From positions 1 to 22,288 of the forward strand of contig DATJPK010000118.1 of NCBI GenBank assembly GCA_035506435.1: DNA of 22,288 bases, given 5' to 3'. This DNA comes from JACTUA01 sp035506435. GTDB lineage: Archaea > Halobacteriota > Methanomicrobia > Methanomicrobiales > JACTUA01. The notes beneath the pieces are model-generated. The model had not been told where the DNA came from. It saw nothing but the letters and a program-made list of their open reading frames with translations, and ran no database searches. Positions 7,828-14,574 of this stretch are shown one piece after another (within the stretch, counting starts at the first letter, position 1; each line of letters starts with the position of its first letter). The translations under genes and the position numbers were made by a program.

Positions 7828-8820
7828 ATGGGTGGCGAGACCTACCGCGCCGCCGGCGTCGATATAGACCTCGTTGAGGACGCGATAGCGGCCCTCACCG
7901 GGAAGGTGACCTTCCGCCGGCAGGGACCCTTCGGGATGCTCGGCGGGGTCGGCCACTACGCGGGCCTCATCGACTTCGGGAAGCATGTCCTCGCCCTCAC
8001 GACCGACGGGGTAGGGACGAAGATGCTCGTCGCTGACCACCTCCGTGACTGGCGGACCGTCGGGATCGACTGCATCGCGATGAATGCAAACGACCTCTTC
8101 GTGATGAACGTCGAACCTGTCGCCTTCGTCGATTACATCGCGACCGACCGGCTCTCGGTGGAGAAGATGGCCCAGATCGGCGAGGGGCTGAACGAGGGGG
8201 CGAGGCAGGCGAACCTGGACCTTGTCGGCGGGGAGACCGCCCAGCTCCCGGGCCTCGTGAACGGCCTCGACCTTGCGGGGACCTGCCTCGGCGTGCAGGA
8301 GCGGTCGAAGGTCGTCACCGGCGAGAAGATCCGGCCCGGTGACGTCATCCTCGGGGTGCCCTCGAGCGGGATCCACTCGAACGGCCTCACCCTCGCACGC
8401 AGGGTCGTCGGGAAGGCCGGTGGCTACGACGAGCCCCTCCCGGACGGGACGACCCTCGGGAGGGCGCTCCTCACCCCGACGAAGATCTACCGCGAGGCCC
8501 TGGAGGCCTGCAGGAAGGCGGACGTCCACGGTATGTGCCACGTCACGGGAAGCGGGCTCCTGAACTTCCCCCGGCTCACGAAGTTCGGCTTCGAGTTCAC
8601 CGACCCTTTACCAGTGCCGCCGGTCTTCACCTGGCTGCAGGAAAAGGGGCAGATCGACCCCGCCGAGATGTACCGGACCTTCAACATGGGTATGGGATTC
8701 GCCTACGTCCTCACCGAAGATGAGGCCGGCGTGGTGCGGAAGCTCATCCCCGGGTCCCGGGTCGTCGGCGAAATCGTGAAGGAAGCCGGGGTTACGGTAA
8801 AGGGGCTAACCGTCAGCTAA
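7828..8820 (+). CDS. purM: Phosphoribosylformylglycinamidine cyclo-ligase (AIR synthetase)
   Basis: A 330-residue cytosolic enzyme of purine synthesis that uses ATP to close formylglycinamidine ribonucleotide to aminoimidazole ribonucleotide. Family features in order: an N-terminal AGVDIDLVEDAI segment, DGVGTKMLVADHL (the metal/ATP-binding signature), GIDCIAMNANDLF, the GGETAQLPGLV segment and the C-terminal GSGLLNFPRL and FNMGMGFAYVL segments. Length is normal. The ATG follows the aspartate kinase stop by one base, with GAGGAG overlapping the end of lysC. The stop lies four bases from the convergent ZPR1-type gene. purF, another purine gene, lies about 2.1 kb downstream on the same strand but with minus-strand genes between. 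Confidence 0.95.
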   Translation: MGGETYRAAGVDIDLVEDAIAALTGKVTFRRQGPFGMLGGVGHYAGLIDFGKHVLALTTDGVGTKMLVADHLRDWRTVGIDCIAMNANDLFVMNVEPVAFVDYIATDRLSVEKMAQIGEGLNEGARQANLDLVGGETAQLPGLVNGLDLAGTCLGVQERSKVVTGEKIRPGDVILGVPSSGIHSNGLTLARRVVGKAGGYDEPLPDGTTLGRALLTPTKIYREALEACRKADVHGMCHVTGSGLLNFPRLTKFGFEFTDPLPVPPVFTWLQEKGQIDPAEMYRTFNMGMGFAYVLTEDEAGVVRKLIPGSRVVGEIVKEAGVTVKGLTVS

Positions 8821-8824
8821 CGAA

Positions 8825-9379
8825 TTATTCCTGGCCCCCGCCCTGCCCCTGCTCTTCCTCGGGCGGGCACGGGGGAATCGCGGTTTTCACGGCCCTCTCA
8901 GAGACAATCGCCGAGTTCCCCGTCGGGTCTTCGATGACGAGGGTGAAGGGGAGGCTCCCCTCCCTCGCGAGCTCGATGCGCCGCCGGAGAACGAGGGCGT
9001 TCTCCCGTTCCTCCCCCTCGGCCCAGGTGAGGACCGTGCCGATGACATCCTCGATCCGGTCGAGGACTCCCTCGACGTTCGAGACGAAGCCCTCACAGGC
9101 CGGGCCGGGGTCGATCTCGACACCGAGCTCCGGGATCCGCAACGCCGCCGACGCAGAGCGTATGACCCGGATGCTCAGGTCCTCCGGCCCGTTGACCGGG
9201 AATTCCCAGCGGGCCGGCTCAGCTTCGCCGAGTACCATGGTGTCGGCATGGCGGTAGCCGCACTCGCACCTGGCGCTCACGATGAGGATATCGGAAAAAT
9301 AGGGGATATTTTCGGTCTGGTAGAGGTATTGTATCTCCCGTTCACAGTATGGACATCGGCCGGGGACGATGTTCTGCAC
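8825..9379 (-). CDS. ZPR1-type zinc-finger protein
   Basis: A 184-residue protein resembling the archaeal single-copy ZPR1 domain. The N-terminal zinc site is CPYC (Cys9, Cys12) and CEC (Cys38, Cys40), followed by GYRHADTMVLG and the beta-rich domain around EDLSIRVIRSASAALRIPELGVEIDPGPACEGFVSNVEG (kept here only as landmarks around residues 63-101), ending in a low-complexity, Glu/Gln/Gly tail. In eukaryotes ZPR1 binds the translation factor eEF1A; the archaeal role is less clear. The second zinc pair is CxC instead of the usual CxxC. The start is GTG at 9379, sharing one base with the sepF stop (TAGTG), so it is likely translationally coupled with sepF. Confidence 0.85.
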   Translation of the reverse strand: MQNIVPGRCPYCEREIQYLYQTENIPYFSDILIVSARCECGYRHADTMVLGEAEPARWEFPVNGPEDLSIRVIRSASAALRIPELGVEIDPGPACEGFVSNVEGVLDRIEDVIGTVLTWAEGEERENALVLRRRIELAREGSLPFTLVIEDPTGNSAIVSERAVKTAIPPCPPEEEQGQGGGQE

Positions 9380-9756
9380 TAGGTGGTGCCGCCCCCGATC
9401 TTGTCCCGGGCGATCTTCACCGACATCGGGGTGATGACCACGTACCGCTGGTCCCCGAGGCCGACGATGTCCCCGTTCACGTCCTTTGCGACGTCCTTTA
9501 AGTCCTTGAGGACCCGCTCGTACGTGATCTTGTCCATCTTCAGACGGCCGATGTCGATGATGACGATGTTCCCGTTGTAGACCTCCTCCTTTACCTTCGG
9601 GGTGTCCTTCAGGTCCCCGATGGTCGCGACCTTCACGTACATGGTCGCGGGCTGGTCGCTCATCGTCCCCTCGAACGAGGCGAGGTCCAGCTCCATGTAG
9701 TCGTCCGAGCCGGTGGGAGGGCTCCGGCCGATGATGCTGTCAAGGAGTTTACTCAT
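9379..9756 (-). CDS. sepF: Cell division protein SepF (FtsZ membrane anchor)
   Basis: A 125-residue protein of the SepF family (formerly DUF552). An amphipathic N-terminal stretch MSKLLDSIIG is suited to membrane binding; a linker follows, then the SepF core (about 40-120) with VKVATIGDLKDTPKVKEEV, GNIVIIDIGRL and the C-terminal GDIVGLGDQRYVVITP. In archaea with FtsZ, SepF tethers the ring to the membrane at the division site. No ftsZ is in the window. A TATA-like TTATAA lies about 28 bases ahead of the ATG, so the mRNA is probably leaderless. The stop overlaps the GTG of the ZPR1-type gene by one base. The upstream minus-strand PUA gene is separated by 128 bases and probably has its own promoter. 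Confidence 0.92.
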   Translation of the reverse strand: MSKLLDSIIGRSPPTGSDDYMELDLASFEGTMSDQPATMYVKVATIGDLKDTPKVKEEVYNGNIVIIDIGRLKMDKITYERVLKDLKDVAKDVNGDIVGLGDQRYVVITPMSVKIARDKIGGGTT

Positions 9757-9780
9757 GGAAGAAATATTGTTCCGTGGTTT

Positions 9781-9789
9781 GTTATAACC
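9781..9789 (-). promoter_or_regulatory. TATA box of sepF
   Basis: The minus strand reads GGTTATAAC at this place, centred about 28 bases before the sepF ATG at 9756. Composition differs sharply from the GC-rich surroundings. The transcript would be leaderless or carry only a few bases of leader. Confidence 0.5.
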
Positions 9790-9884
9790 TTTCCCTCACC
9801 TTCACCCGTGGCAGGGAGCAGGAAACGGCCCGGTTCCTGCGTGCCGTTCAGGCGGAACCGCGGAGGCGGGGGCGCGGGATCGGC

Positions 9885-10382
9885 CTACAGCTCCAGCGCC
9901 CAGAGCGTGTCCCCGACGTGGTGGACCGCCTTTGCCATCTTCCCCTTCGTCTCGGCCCGGATGGCAGGGGCATCGAGCAGGGCGATTACGACGGCGAGGG
10001 GCTTCCGGTGCCGCTCGTCAACGATGATCGCCGGGGAACCTTTTTTCACGTCGTCGGTGACCGAGACGATGCCGGGGCGCATCACGTCGGCTCCCTTCGC
10101 GACGAATGGGACCGCCCCCATGTCGACCACGATGTTCCGCTCGGGGAAGGGCCGCTCGATGGCACCCTTCACCGTGGGGAAGACCCAGTCGCCGGACTTC
10201 ATCAGGAGCGGCTTCTTGTCAACGAGGTAGAGCTGGAAGGGGGCCTCGATCTCGGCGAGCTCCACCCGGTCGGACCGGAACTTCGCTGCCGACGGGCCGA
10301 TCTCCTTCCCGAGGAGGCCGAAAAGCCCGGCGAGCTCGTCCTTCCTGATGGTGTGGCGCTTCTTCACGGTGAGGGCTGCCAT
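9885..10382 (-). CDS. PUA-domain RNA-binding protein, archaeal MCT-1-like
   Basis: A 165-residue protein with two parts: an N-terminal DUF1947-like domain (about 1-75; starts KKRHTIRKDELAGLFG) and a C-terminal PUA domain (about 76-155) with NIVVDMGAVPFVAKGADVMRPGI, the classical RNA-binding segment (residues roughly 83-105), and GDTLWALE at the end. Related archaeal proteins resemble the eukaryotic MCT-1/Tma20 translation factor. A role in translation or tRNA handling is therefore likely, but the substrate is unknown. The gene is divergent from the LSm gene, in keeping with a cluster of RNA-related genes (LSm, L37e). A minus-strand TATA-like GATAAATATAAC lies at about 10434-10445. Confidence 0.85.
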   Translation of the reverse strand: MAALTVKKRHTIRKDELAGLFGLLGKEIGPSAAKFRSDRVELAEIEAPFQLYLVDKKPLLMKSGDWVFPTVKGAIERPFPERNIVVDMGAVPFVAKGADVMRPGIVSVTDDVKKGSPAIIVDERHRKPLAVVIALLDAPAIRAETKGKMAKAVHHVGDTLWALEL

Positions 10383-10430
10383 GGTGTTTCCCGTTTCCCC
10401 GGTGGCCGGGTTACCTGCTCTATGTCATCC

Positions 10431-10447
10431 TCGTTATATTTATCTAT
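10431..10447. promoter_or_regulatory. Divergent promoter for the PUA gene and LSm-rpl37e-purF
   Basis: The block TCGTTATATTTATCTAT is the only strongly AT-rich stretch in the 115-base divergent spacer. It can serve the minus-strand PUA gene (about 55 bases to its ATG) and the plus-strand LSm gene (about 60 bases to its ATG). A second element GATATACA (10481-10488) is too close to the LSm start to give a transcript that includes it. Confidence 0.45.
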
Positions 10448-10497
10448 CTTCCTTGCGCACCTGTGAGTACCCCAAAGAGCGATATACAGGGATTTTT

Positions 10498-10722
10498 ATG
10501 ACAAAGAGACCGATGGAGATCCTCGATCAGGCGCTCAACCGCCAGCCGGTCATCGTCTCCCTGAAGGGAAAGCGGGAGATCCGCGGCATCCTCCAGGGCT
10601 ACGACGTCCACATGAACCTGGTGCTCGACCAGGCGGAGGAGGTCGGCGGTGAGGGCCGGAAGTTCGGGACCCTCATCGTCAGAGGGGACAACGTGATCTA
10701 CATCTCCCCGATCGTGGGGTAA
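10498..10722 (+). CDS. LSm family (Sm-like) RNA-binding protein, SmAP
   Basis: A 74-residue Sm-like archaeal protein that forms ring-shaped heptamers binding U-rich RNA. The Sm1 motif covers about residues 18-48 (VIVSLKGKREIRGILQGYD then HMNLVLDQAEE), and the Sm2 motif is LIVRGDNVIYISP (59-71). Size is normal for SmAP1. The start at 10498 is chosen because MTKRPMEILDQALN is the usual N-terminus; the same frame stays open further upstream into the divergent promoter, which is unlikely to be coding. It is followed after 13 bases by rpl37e, an arrangement common in euryarchaea, so the two are probably cotranscribed. Confidence 0.95.
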   Translation: MTKRPMEILDQALNRQPVIVSLKGKREIRGILQGYDVHMNLVLDQAEEVGGEGRKFGTLIVRGDNVIYISPIVG

Positions 10723-10735
10723 GTGAGGAGGTAAC

Positions 10736-10918
10736 ATGTCAAAAGGAACGCCTTCCAAGGGGAAGAGGCAGCATAAGGTCCATATCGCCTGCAGGCGGTG
10801 CGGCCGGATCTCTTTCCACGTCCGGCACAAGGCCTGTTCGTCCTGCGGCTTCGGGCGGTCTGCCCGGCTCCGCAGTTACCGCTGGGTGAACAAGAAACCA
10901 AAGGTACCAACTCATTAA
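10736..10918 (+). CDS. rpl37e: Large ribosomal subunit protein eL37 (L37e)
   Basis: A 60-residue basic ribosomal protein. A zinc ribbon is formed by Cys19, Cys22, Cys34 and Cys37 (CRRC and CSSC), with the conserved GKRQHKVHI before it and SYRWVNKK after it. A very good ribosome-binding site, GAGGAGGT, lies 4-5 bases before the ATG. The gene lies between the LSm gene and purF and reads in the same direction, so purine synthesis here is probably transcribed with translation genes. Confidence 0.96.
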   Translation: MSKGTPSKGKRQHKVHIACRRCGRISFHVRHKACSSCGFGRSARLRSYRWVNKKPKVPTH

Positions 10919-10927
10919 AGGCGGGGT

Positions 10928-12364
10928 ATGTGCGGGATCGTTGGCATCGTTGATGCTGGCGGTGTTTCCCACCCCCTCTATTACGCACTTTTTGCGCTCC
11001 AGCACCGAGGCCAGGAGAGCGCCGGCATTTCGACCTGGGACGGCGCGTCCTTCTACAAGTACAAGGGCATGGGCCTCGTCGCCGAGGTCTTCACCGAGCA
11101 GACCCTGCGCGACCTGAAGGGCACTATCGGCGTTGGGCACGTCCGGTACCCCACGACCGGCGCGAACCTCCCCGAGAACACCCAGCCCTTCAACTTCCGG
11201 TTCCAGGACCACCACTTCGCCATCGCCTACAACGGGAACCTGGTGAACGCCGACGAGCTTCGCACCGGCTTCGAGCAGCAGGGAGAGATCTTCTCGACGA
11301 CCACCGACACCGAGGTGGTCGCCTCGACCATCGTCGACGAGTTCCGCCGGTCGGGGAAGATCGAGGAGGCCATCATCCACTGCATGCACGTGCTCCGGGG
11401 CTCGTACTCGGTGATCCTGATGCTCGACGGGATCCTCTACGCTTTCCGGGACCCCATGGGGATCAAGCCCCTCTGCATCGGGACGACCGAGACCGGCTTC
11501 ATCGTCGCCTCCGAGAGCGTGGCCATCGACACCCTCGGCGGGACCCTCGTCCGCGACGTCTCGCCCGGGGAGCTCTTCCGGATCACCGACAAAGGCTTCG
11601 AGGCCATGCAGATCGCGGTTGCCGACCGGCGGGCGCACTGCATCTTCGAGTACATCTACTTCGCGAGGGCCGACGCCGTCATCGAGGGAAAGCTCGTGTA
11701 TGACATCCGGCGGAAGATCGGGGCGTCCCTCTACGACGAGGCCCCCCTCGACGCGGACCTCGTTTCCCCTGTCCCCGACTCCGGAACCTCGGTCGCCATC
11801 GGCTTCTCACACCACTCGGGGATCCCCTACCTGGAGGCCCTCATGAAGAACCGGTACACGGCGAGGACCTTCATCAAGCCCTCCCAGAAAGAGCGGGAGC
11901 TTGCTGTCCGGCTCAAGCTCAACCCGATCATCGGGCACATCGAGGGGAAAAAGGTCGTCCTCGTGGACGACAGCATCGTGAGGGGCACCACCTCCCGGCA
12001 CATCGTCGAGCTCATGAAGGAGAGCGGGGCCTCCGAGGTCCACGTGAGAATCGGCTCCCCCCAGATCATCGCCCCCTGCTACCTCGGTGTCGACATGCCC
12101 ACACGGGAGGAATTGATCGCGAGCACGAAGCCCGTGAACGAGGTGAAGGAGTCCATCGCCGCGACGAGCCTCCACCATATCTCCCTCGAGGCCCTCGTAA
12201 AGGCCATCGGGATCGACCGGGAGAACCTCTGCACCGGGTGCCTCACCGGGAACTACCCGCTTTCCATCGAGGGCGAGTCCTGCCTCTCGCGGAACATCGA
12301 CTTCGTCGTGGGGAGCTACCAGGCGAAGCTCGGCTCGTTCCCGCCCGACAAGACGGCGGCGTAA
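10928..12364 (+). CDS. purF: Amidophosphoribosyltransferase
   Basis: A 478-residue enzyme that catalyses the first committed step of purine synthesis, making phosphoribosylamine from PRPP and glutamine. It starts MCGIVGI, so Cys2 becomes the N-terminal nucleophile of the glutaminase domain without a propeptide. The phosphoribosyltransferase domain has VVLVDDSIVRGTT (about 344-356). Cysteines near positions 238, 384, 435 and 438 (CIFEY, APCYLG, CTGC) are placed as in the Bacillus-type enzyme that carries a [4Fe-4S] cluster, which would suit an anaerobe and make the enzyme oxygen-sensitive. It begins nine bases after the rpl37e stop with GGCGGGGT as a weak ribosome-binding site. The end faces a tRNA gene on the other strand. 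Confidence 0.96.
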   Translation: MCGIVGIVDAGGVSHPLYYALFALQHRGQESAGISTWDGASFYKYKGMGLVAEVFTEQTLRDLKGTIGVGHVRYPTTGANLPENTQPFNFRFQDHHFAIAYNGNLVNADELRTGFEQQGEIFSTTTDTEVVASTIVDEFRRSGKIEEAIIHCMHVLRGSYSVILMLDGILYAFRDPMGIKPLCIGTTETGFIVASESVAIDTLGGTLVRDVSPGELFRITDKGFEAMQIAVADRRAHCIFEYIYFARADAVIEGKLVYDIRRKIGASLYDEAPLDADLVSPVPDSGTSVAIGFSHHSGIPYLEALMKNRYTARTFIKPSQKERELAVRLKLNPIIGHIEGKKVVLVDDSIVRGTTSRHIVELMKESGASEVHVRIGSPQIIAPCYLGVDMPTREELIASTKPVNEVKESIAATSLHHISLEALVKAIGIDRENLCTGCLTGNYPLSIEGESCLSRNIDFVVGSYQAKLGSFPPDKTAA

Positions 12365-12403
12365 CCGGAACAATGGGAGAAGACGGGAAAAGCTGCTGAA
12401 TCA

Positions 12404-12478
12404 TAGCGAGGGATGGATTTGAACCATCGATCTACGGGTTATGAGCCCGTCGGGATATCCTGACTACCCCACCTCGCT
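12404..12478 (-). tRNA. Initiator tRNA-Met (anticodon CAT)
   Basis: A 75-nt cloverleaf including the discriminator A. The acceptor stem AGCGAGG/CCTCGCT pairs perfectly. The D arm, the anticodon stem ACGGG/CCCGT with loop CTCATAA, and the T arm GATGG-TTCAAAT-CCATC all form. The A1-U72 pair and the three stacked G-C pairs next to the anticodon loop mark it as an archaeal initiator and not an elongator tRNA. CCA is not encoded. The anticodon is at 12441-12443 on the plus strand. No intron is present. Confidence 0.95.
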
Positions 12479-12511
12479 TCCCGAAAAGCATCCTACTATT
12501 CTTGATGATGT

Positions 12512-12524
12512 GTGATATACTTTG
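12512..12524 (-). promoter_or_regulatory. TATA box of the initiator tRNA gene
   Basis: The minus strand reads AAAGTATATCACA here, about 35-45 bases upstream of the tRNA 5' end at 12478. The run of A and T is clearly different from the neighbouring sequence. The same spacer also holds the promoter of the divergent thioredoxin gene. Confidence 0.45.
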
Positions 12525-12583
12525 CTCCCCCCGGCCGGAAACGGGCGGGCGGGGGGATGCCGGCGTTTCCCCCCCTTTTCACC

Positions 12584-12592
12584 ACCATAAAG
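12584..12592 (+). promoter_or_regulatory. TATA-like element of the thioredoxin gene
   Basis: ACCATAAAG is centred about 29 bases before the ATG at 12617, while the upstream in-frame ATG at 12512 falls inside the tRNA promoter. This supports 12617 as the thioredoxin start. Confidence 0.4.
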
Positions 12593-12616
12593 AGGGGGGA
12601 ACGCGAAGCTGTTCCC

Positions 12617-13036
12617 ATGGACGACGAGCTCATGCGGATCAGGGAGAAGAAGCTCGAGGAGTTGAAGCGGGGGCTCGGAGAGAGGCCTGCCGGGGAACCG
12701 CCCGCGGGGCAGGTCACGGTCCTCGACGAGCGGCAGTTCCCGGTGGCGGTCAGGGACAACCCCTTCCTCGTCGTGGACATGTGGGCGCCCTGGTGCGGCC
12801 CCTGCCGGATGGTGGCGCCCGTCATCCAGGAGCTCTCGGCGGAGTTTGCGGGGAAGATCGCCTTTGCCAAGGTGAACACCGACGAGAACCAGAAGATCGC
12901 CCGGAGCTACGGGATCACCGCCATCCCGACCATCCTCCTCTTTGCCCGGGGAAAGCTCCTGGAAAAGGTGATCGGGGCGTACCCGAAGGACATGCTCCGG
13001 GACCGGATCCTGCGGACGTTTGGCCTGGCGGGATAA
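12617..13036 (+). CDS. Thioredoxin with short charged N-terminal extension
   Basis: A 139-residue thioredoxin: active site WCGPC (Cys60, Cys63) in MWAPWCGPCRMVAPV and the cis-Pro segment AIPTI, all as in an active protein disulfide reductase. The first 30 residues (MDDELMRIREKKLEELKRG, then a Pro/Gly-rich linker) form a charged helix before the fold; such extensions occur in several archaeal thioredoxins. No signal peptide is seen, so it is cytosolic. Its reductase may be the fusion protein at 235-1398, though the two are far apart. It converges with the pterin dehydratase-like gene across a hairpin-rich 99-base spacer. Confidence 0.92.
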   Translation: MDDELMRIREKKLEELKRGLGERPAGEPPAGQVTVLDERQFPVAVRDNPFLVVDMWAPWCGPCRMVAPVIQELSAEFAGKIAFAKVNTDENQKIARSYGITAIPTILLFARGKLLEKVIGAYPKDMLRDRILRTFGLAG

Positions 13037-13054
13037 CCCGAAGGGTCAGCCCGT

Positions 13055-13082
13055 GCGGGTAGGCCCGTCAGGGCTTACCCGC
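13055..13082 (+). repeat. Strong 12-bp hairpin with GTCA loop between convergent genes
   Basis: GCGGGTAGGCCC pairs with GGGCTTACCCGC over 12 positions (one G-T wobble) around the loop GTCA. It lies in the spacer between the thioredoxin stop at 13036 and the pterin dehydratase stop at 13136, where it could stop or stabilise both transcripts. No T-rich tract follows on the plus strand, so a classical terminator is not shown. The loop is shared with two hairpins at 13530-13585. Confidence 0.6.
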
Positions 13083-13135
13083 GAAGGGTAATCCGAGCGC
13101 AAGTCGAGGATTTCCCGAGACTGGATAATGCGGGA

Positions 13136-13474
13136 CTAACCCGGCCGCTGCTTCCAGGTCTCTGTGATCTTCGCGGCGAGGATGAAGTCGTTCCGGGTCA
13201 GCCCCCCGCTCGCGTGGGTATAGAGGGAGACGGTCACGTTCCGCTGGCCGGTGATGCACATCTCCGGGTAGTGCATCTCCTCGGCGGCGATGACCGAGAT
13301 GTTGTTCAGGAACTTCACCGCCTCGATGAAGTTCCTGCAGGCGAACGTCTGGACGAGGCGGGTCCCCTCGAGCTTCCAGTCGGCGACCTTCTTCGTGAGG
13401 GTGAGGAGCTCCCGCCGGGTGAGGGGGGGTGTCCCGGGCTCGATGGGGGCGCACTTCTCTCCTGCCAGATCCAT
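13136..13474 (-). CDS. Pterin-4a-carbinolamine dehydratase-like protein
   Basis: A 112-residue protein of the PCD/DCoH fold. The family segment is present as ADWKLEG (31-37), F-x(6)-A-x(10)-A with EEMHYPEM (65-72), then VSLYTHASGGLTRNDFILAAKI (82-103). The catalytic set is altered in one place: the usual His-His-Pro is His68-Tyr69-Pro70; the other His (His87) is kept. In animals and bacteria the enzyme dehydrates 4a-hydroxytetrahydrobiopterin after aromatic hydroxylases; no such hydroxylase is seen here, so the role in a methanogen is unclear. Another possibility is action on a methanopterin-type pterin or a scaffold role. It lies between two hairpin-rich spacers. A TATA-like GATAAAGAA (about 13507-13515, minus) lies about 37 bases upstream. 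Confidence 0.85.
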   Translation of the reverse strand: MDLAGEKCAPIEPGTPPLTRRELLTLTKKVADWKLEGTRLVQTFACRNFIEAVKFLNNISVIAAEEMHYPEMCITGQRNVTVSLYTHASGGLTRNDFILAAKITETWKQRPG

Positions 13475-13506
13475 GTATACCCATAACCGCGCCCGAGAGA
13501 AAAAGT

Positions 13507-13515
13507 TTCTTTATC
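13507..13515 (-). promoter_or_regulatory. TATA-like element of the pterin dehydratase-like gene
   Basis: The minus strand reads GATAAAGAA, about 37 bases before the ATG at 13474, and it abuts the leftmost hairpin of the array at 13514-13585. A T5 run (ACTTTTTC) directly follows on the minus strand, so the same stretch could end transcription of the methyltransferase gene. Confidence 0.35.
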
Positions 13516-13585
13516 GGCTGGTAAGCCGAGTCTCGCCGTCAGGTGAGACGCCTGCATCAGCAGGACCCTCGCCGTCAGGTGAGGG
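13514..13585. repeat. Tandem array of four perfect tetraloop hairpins
   Basis: Four hairpins follow each other with zero or one base between: 13514-13529 (6 bp, loop GGTA), 13530-13549 (8 bp, loop GTCA), 13551-13564 (5 bp, loop ATCA) and 13566-13585 (8 bp, loop GTCA). The second and fourth share CTCGCC-GTCA-GGTGAG and the same G-T wobble. On the minus strand the array follows the methyltransferase stop (after 73 bases) and is followed by a T5 run, so it may act as a transcription end or mRNA 3' end protector. It could also be a repetitive palindromic element or part of a small RNA. Confidence 0.6.
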
Positions 13586-13658
13586 CGGGCTGAAGGCCGA
13601 GCATCAACATCAGTTAATGCAAAGGCCGAAAGCCGGGTCTTGCCGAACATGAGGCCAG

Positions 13659-14408
13659 CTATAACGCCCGCCGTTCCGCCACTACCCGTTCTTCGGCAAT
13701 CGCGATGTACTCGGGGTCGATCTCGAAGCCGATGAACGGGACCCCGAGCCGGACGCAGGCAACCGCGGTTGCCCCTATCCCCATGAAGGGATCGAGCACG
13801 AGCCGGGTACGTTCCAGGCCATGGTCCCGGATGCACATCTCCGGGAGGCCGACGGGGTACGTGCTCGGGTGGGGCCGGGCGGTCCGGATGGTCTCGTACG
13901 GGATGAACCAGGTGTTTCCCCGGTCCCGGATATCCCCGCCCGCGCCCTTCCACCTCCTCACGTTCGACTTGTCCTGGTACGGCACCCCGATAGCGAGCTT
14001 GTCCAGTTCCACGTCACCCTGTTTCGTGAAGTGGAAGATGAACTCGTGGCAGTCGTTGTGGAACCTCCTGCTGTTGATGGGCTTGTAATGCCCCACTGCG
14101 ATGTCCCCCCCGATGTGGGGGTAGTTCCCCATCGATTCCCGGGGGATGGCAATGGACTTCACCCAGTGGACCAGGTTCTGCAGGACGAAGTGCCGCCGGA
14201 ACTCCGCCGCCACGTCGAGCGGGATCCAGGGGTCGGTGACCGTTCCCCCGACGTTCAGGAATAAGGACCCCTGGTCGCTCATCGCGTCGCGGGCAAGTCG
14301 GGCGACCTCCCCCATCCAGGCGAGATACTCATCCCGCCCGCGCCGGTCATGGTAGGAACGGTACCGGATCCCGATATTGTAGGGCGGCGAGGTGACGATG
14401 ACGTCCAC
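13659..14408 (-). CDS. Site-specific DNA methyltransferase, beta class (start uncertain)
   Basis: An S-adenosylmethionine-dependent amino-methyltransferase that modifies N4 of cytosine or N6 of adenine. Motif IV TSPPYN comes at residues 6-11 and motif I DPFMGIGATAVAC near the C-terminus, the order of the beta class; TSPPY is more usual for N4-cytosine enzymes. The GTG at 14408 has GGGAGG before it, but the same frame upstream keeps a typical family segment, HRIDCLDGLKALGRGAVDVIV, with no good start before a stop at 14553-14555. In another frame an ATG at 14574 overlaps the DUF362 stop as ATGA and reads to a TGA at 14515-14517, where a one-base slip would join the two. So the true protein may be about 50 residues longer and frameshifted. 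No restriction enzyme gene is adjacent, so it looks like an orphan methylase. Confidence 0.85.
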   Translation of the reverse strand: MDVIVTSPPYNIGIRYRSYHDRRGRDEYLAWMGEVARLARDAMSDQGSLFLNVGGTVTDPWIPLDVAAEFRRHFVLQNLVHWVKSIAIPRESMGNYPHIGGDIAVGHYKPINSRRFHNDCHEFIFHFTKQGDVELDKLAIGVPYQDKSNVRRWKGAGGDIRDRGNTWFIPYETIRTARPHPSTYPVGLPEMCIRDHGLERTRLVLDPFMGIGATAVACVRLGVPFIGFEIDPEYIAIAEERVVAERRAL

Positions 14409-14574
14409 CGCCCCCCTCCCGAGGGCCTTCAGGCCATCCAGGCAGTCGATCCGGTGGATCCGGTTGACCTCGAGGCCCGGCCCCTCATTCCTGCCCGCCC
14501 GTTCCCTGATGGTCTCACCCCGGGGCCCGGCTGGTCTCTGCCGGGCTCCCGGTCACCGCGGCAGGAGTGATCAT
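14409..14574 (-). other. Probable out-of-frame 5' end of the methyltransferase gene
   Basis: From ATG 14574 the minus strand encodes MITPAAVTGSPAETSRAPG and stops at TGA 14515-14517, directly after the run CCCCGGGG (14518-14525). Dropping one base of the run continues in the methyltransferase frame through ETIRERAGRNEGPGLEVN and RIHRIDCLDGLKAL to TSPPY. The ATGA overlap with the DUF362 gene favours 14574 as the original start. An indel in the G/C run, an assembly error or programmed slippage would all fit. Confidence 0.5.

Noticed and set aside
12502..13062. Second frame over the thioredoxin gene (186 codons)
   Set aside because: It lacks any motif, while the overlapping frame has WCGPC and the full thioredoxin fold.
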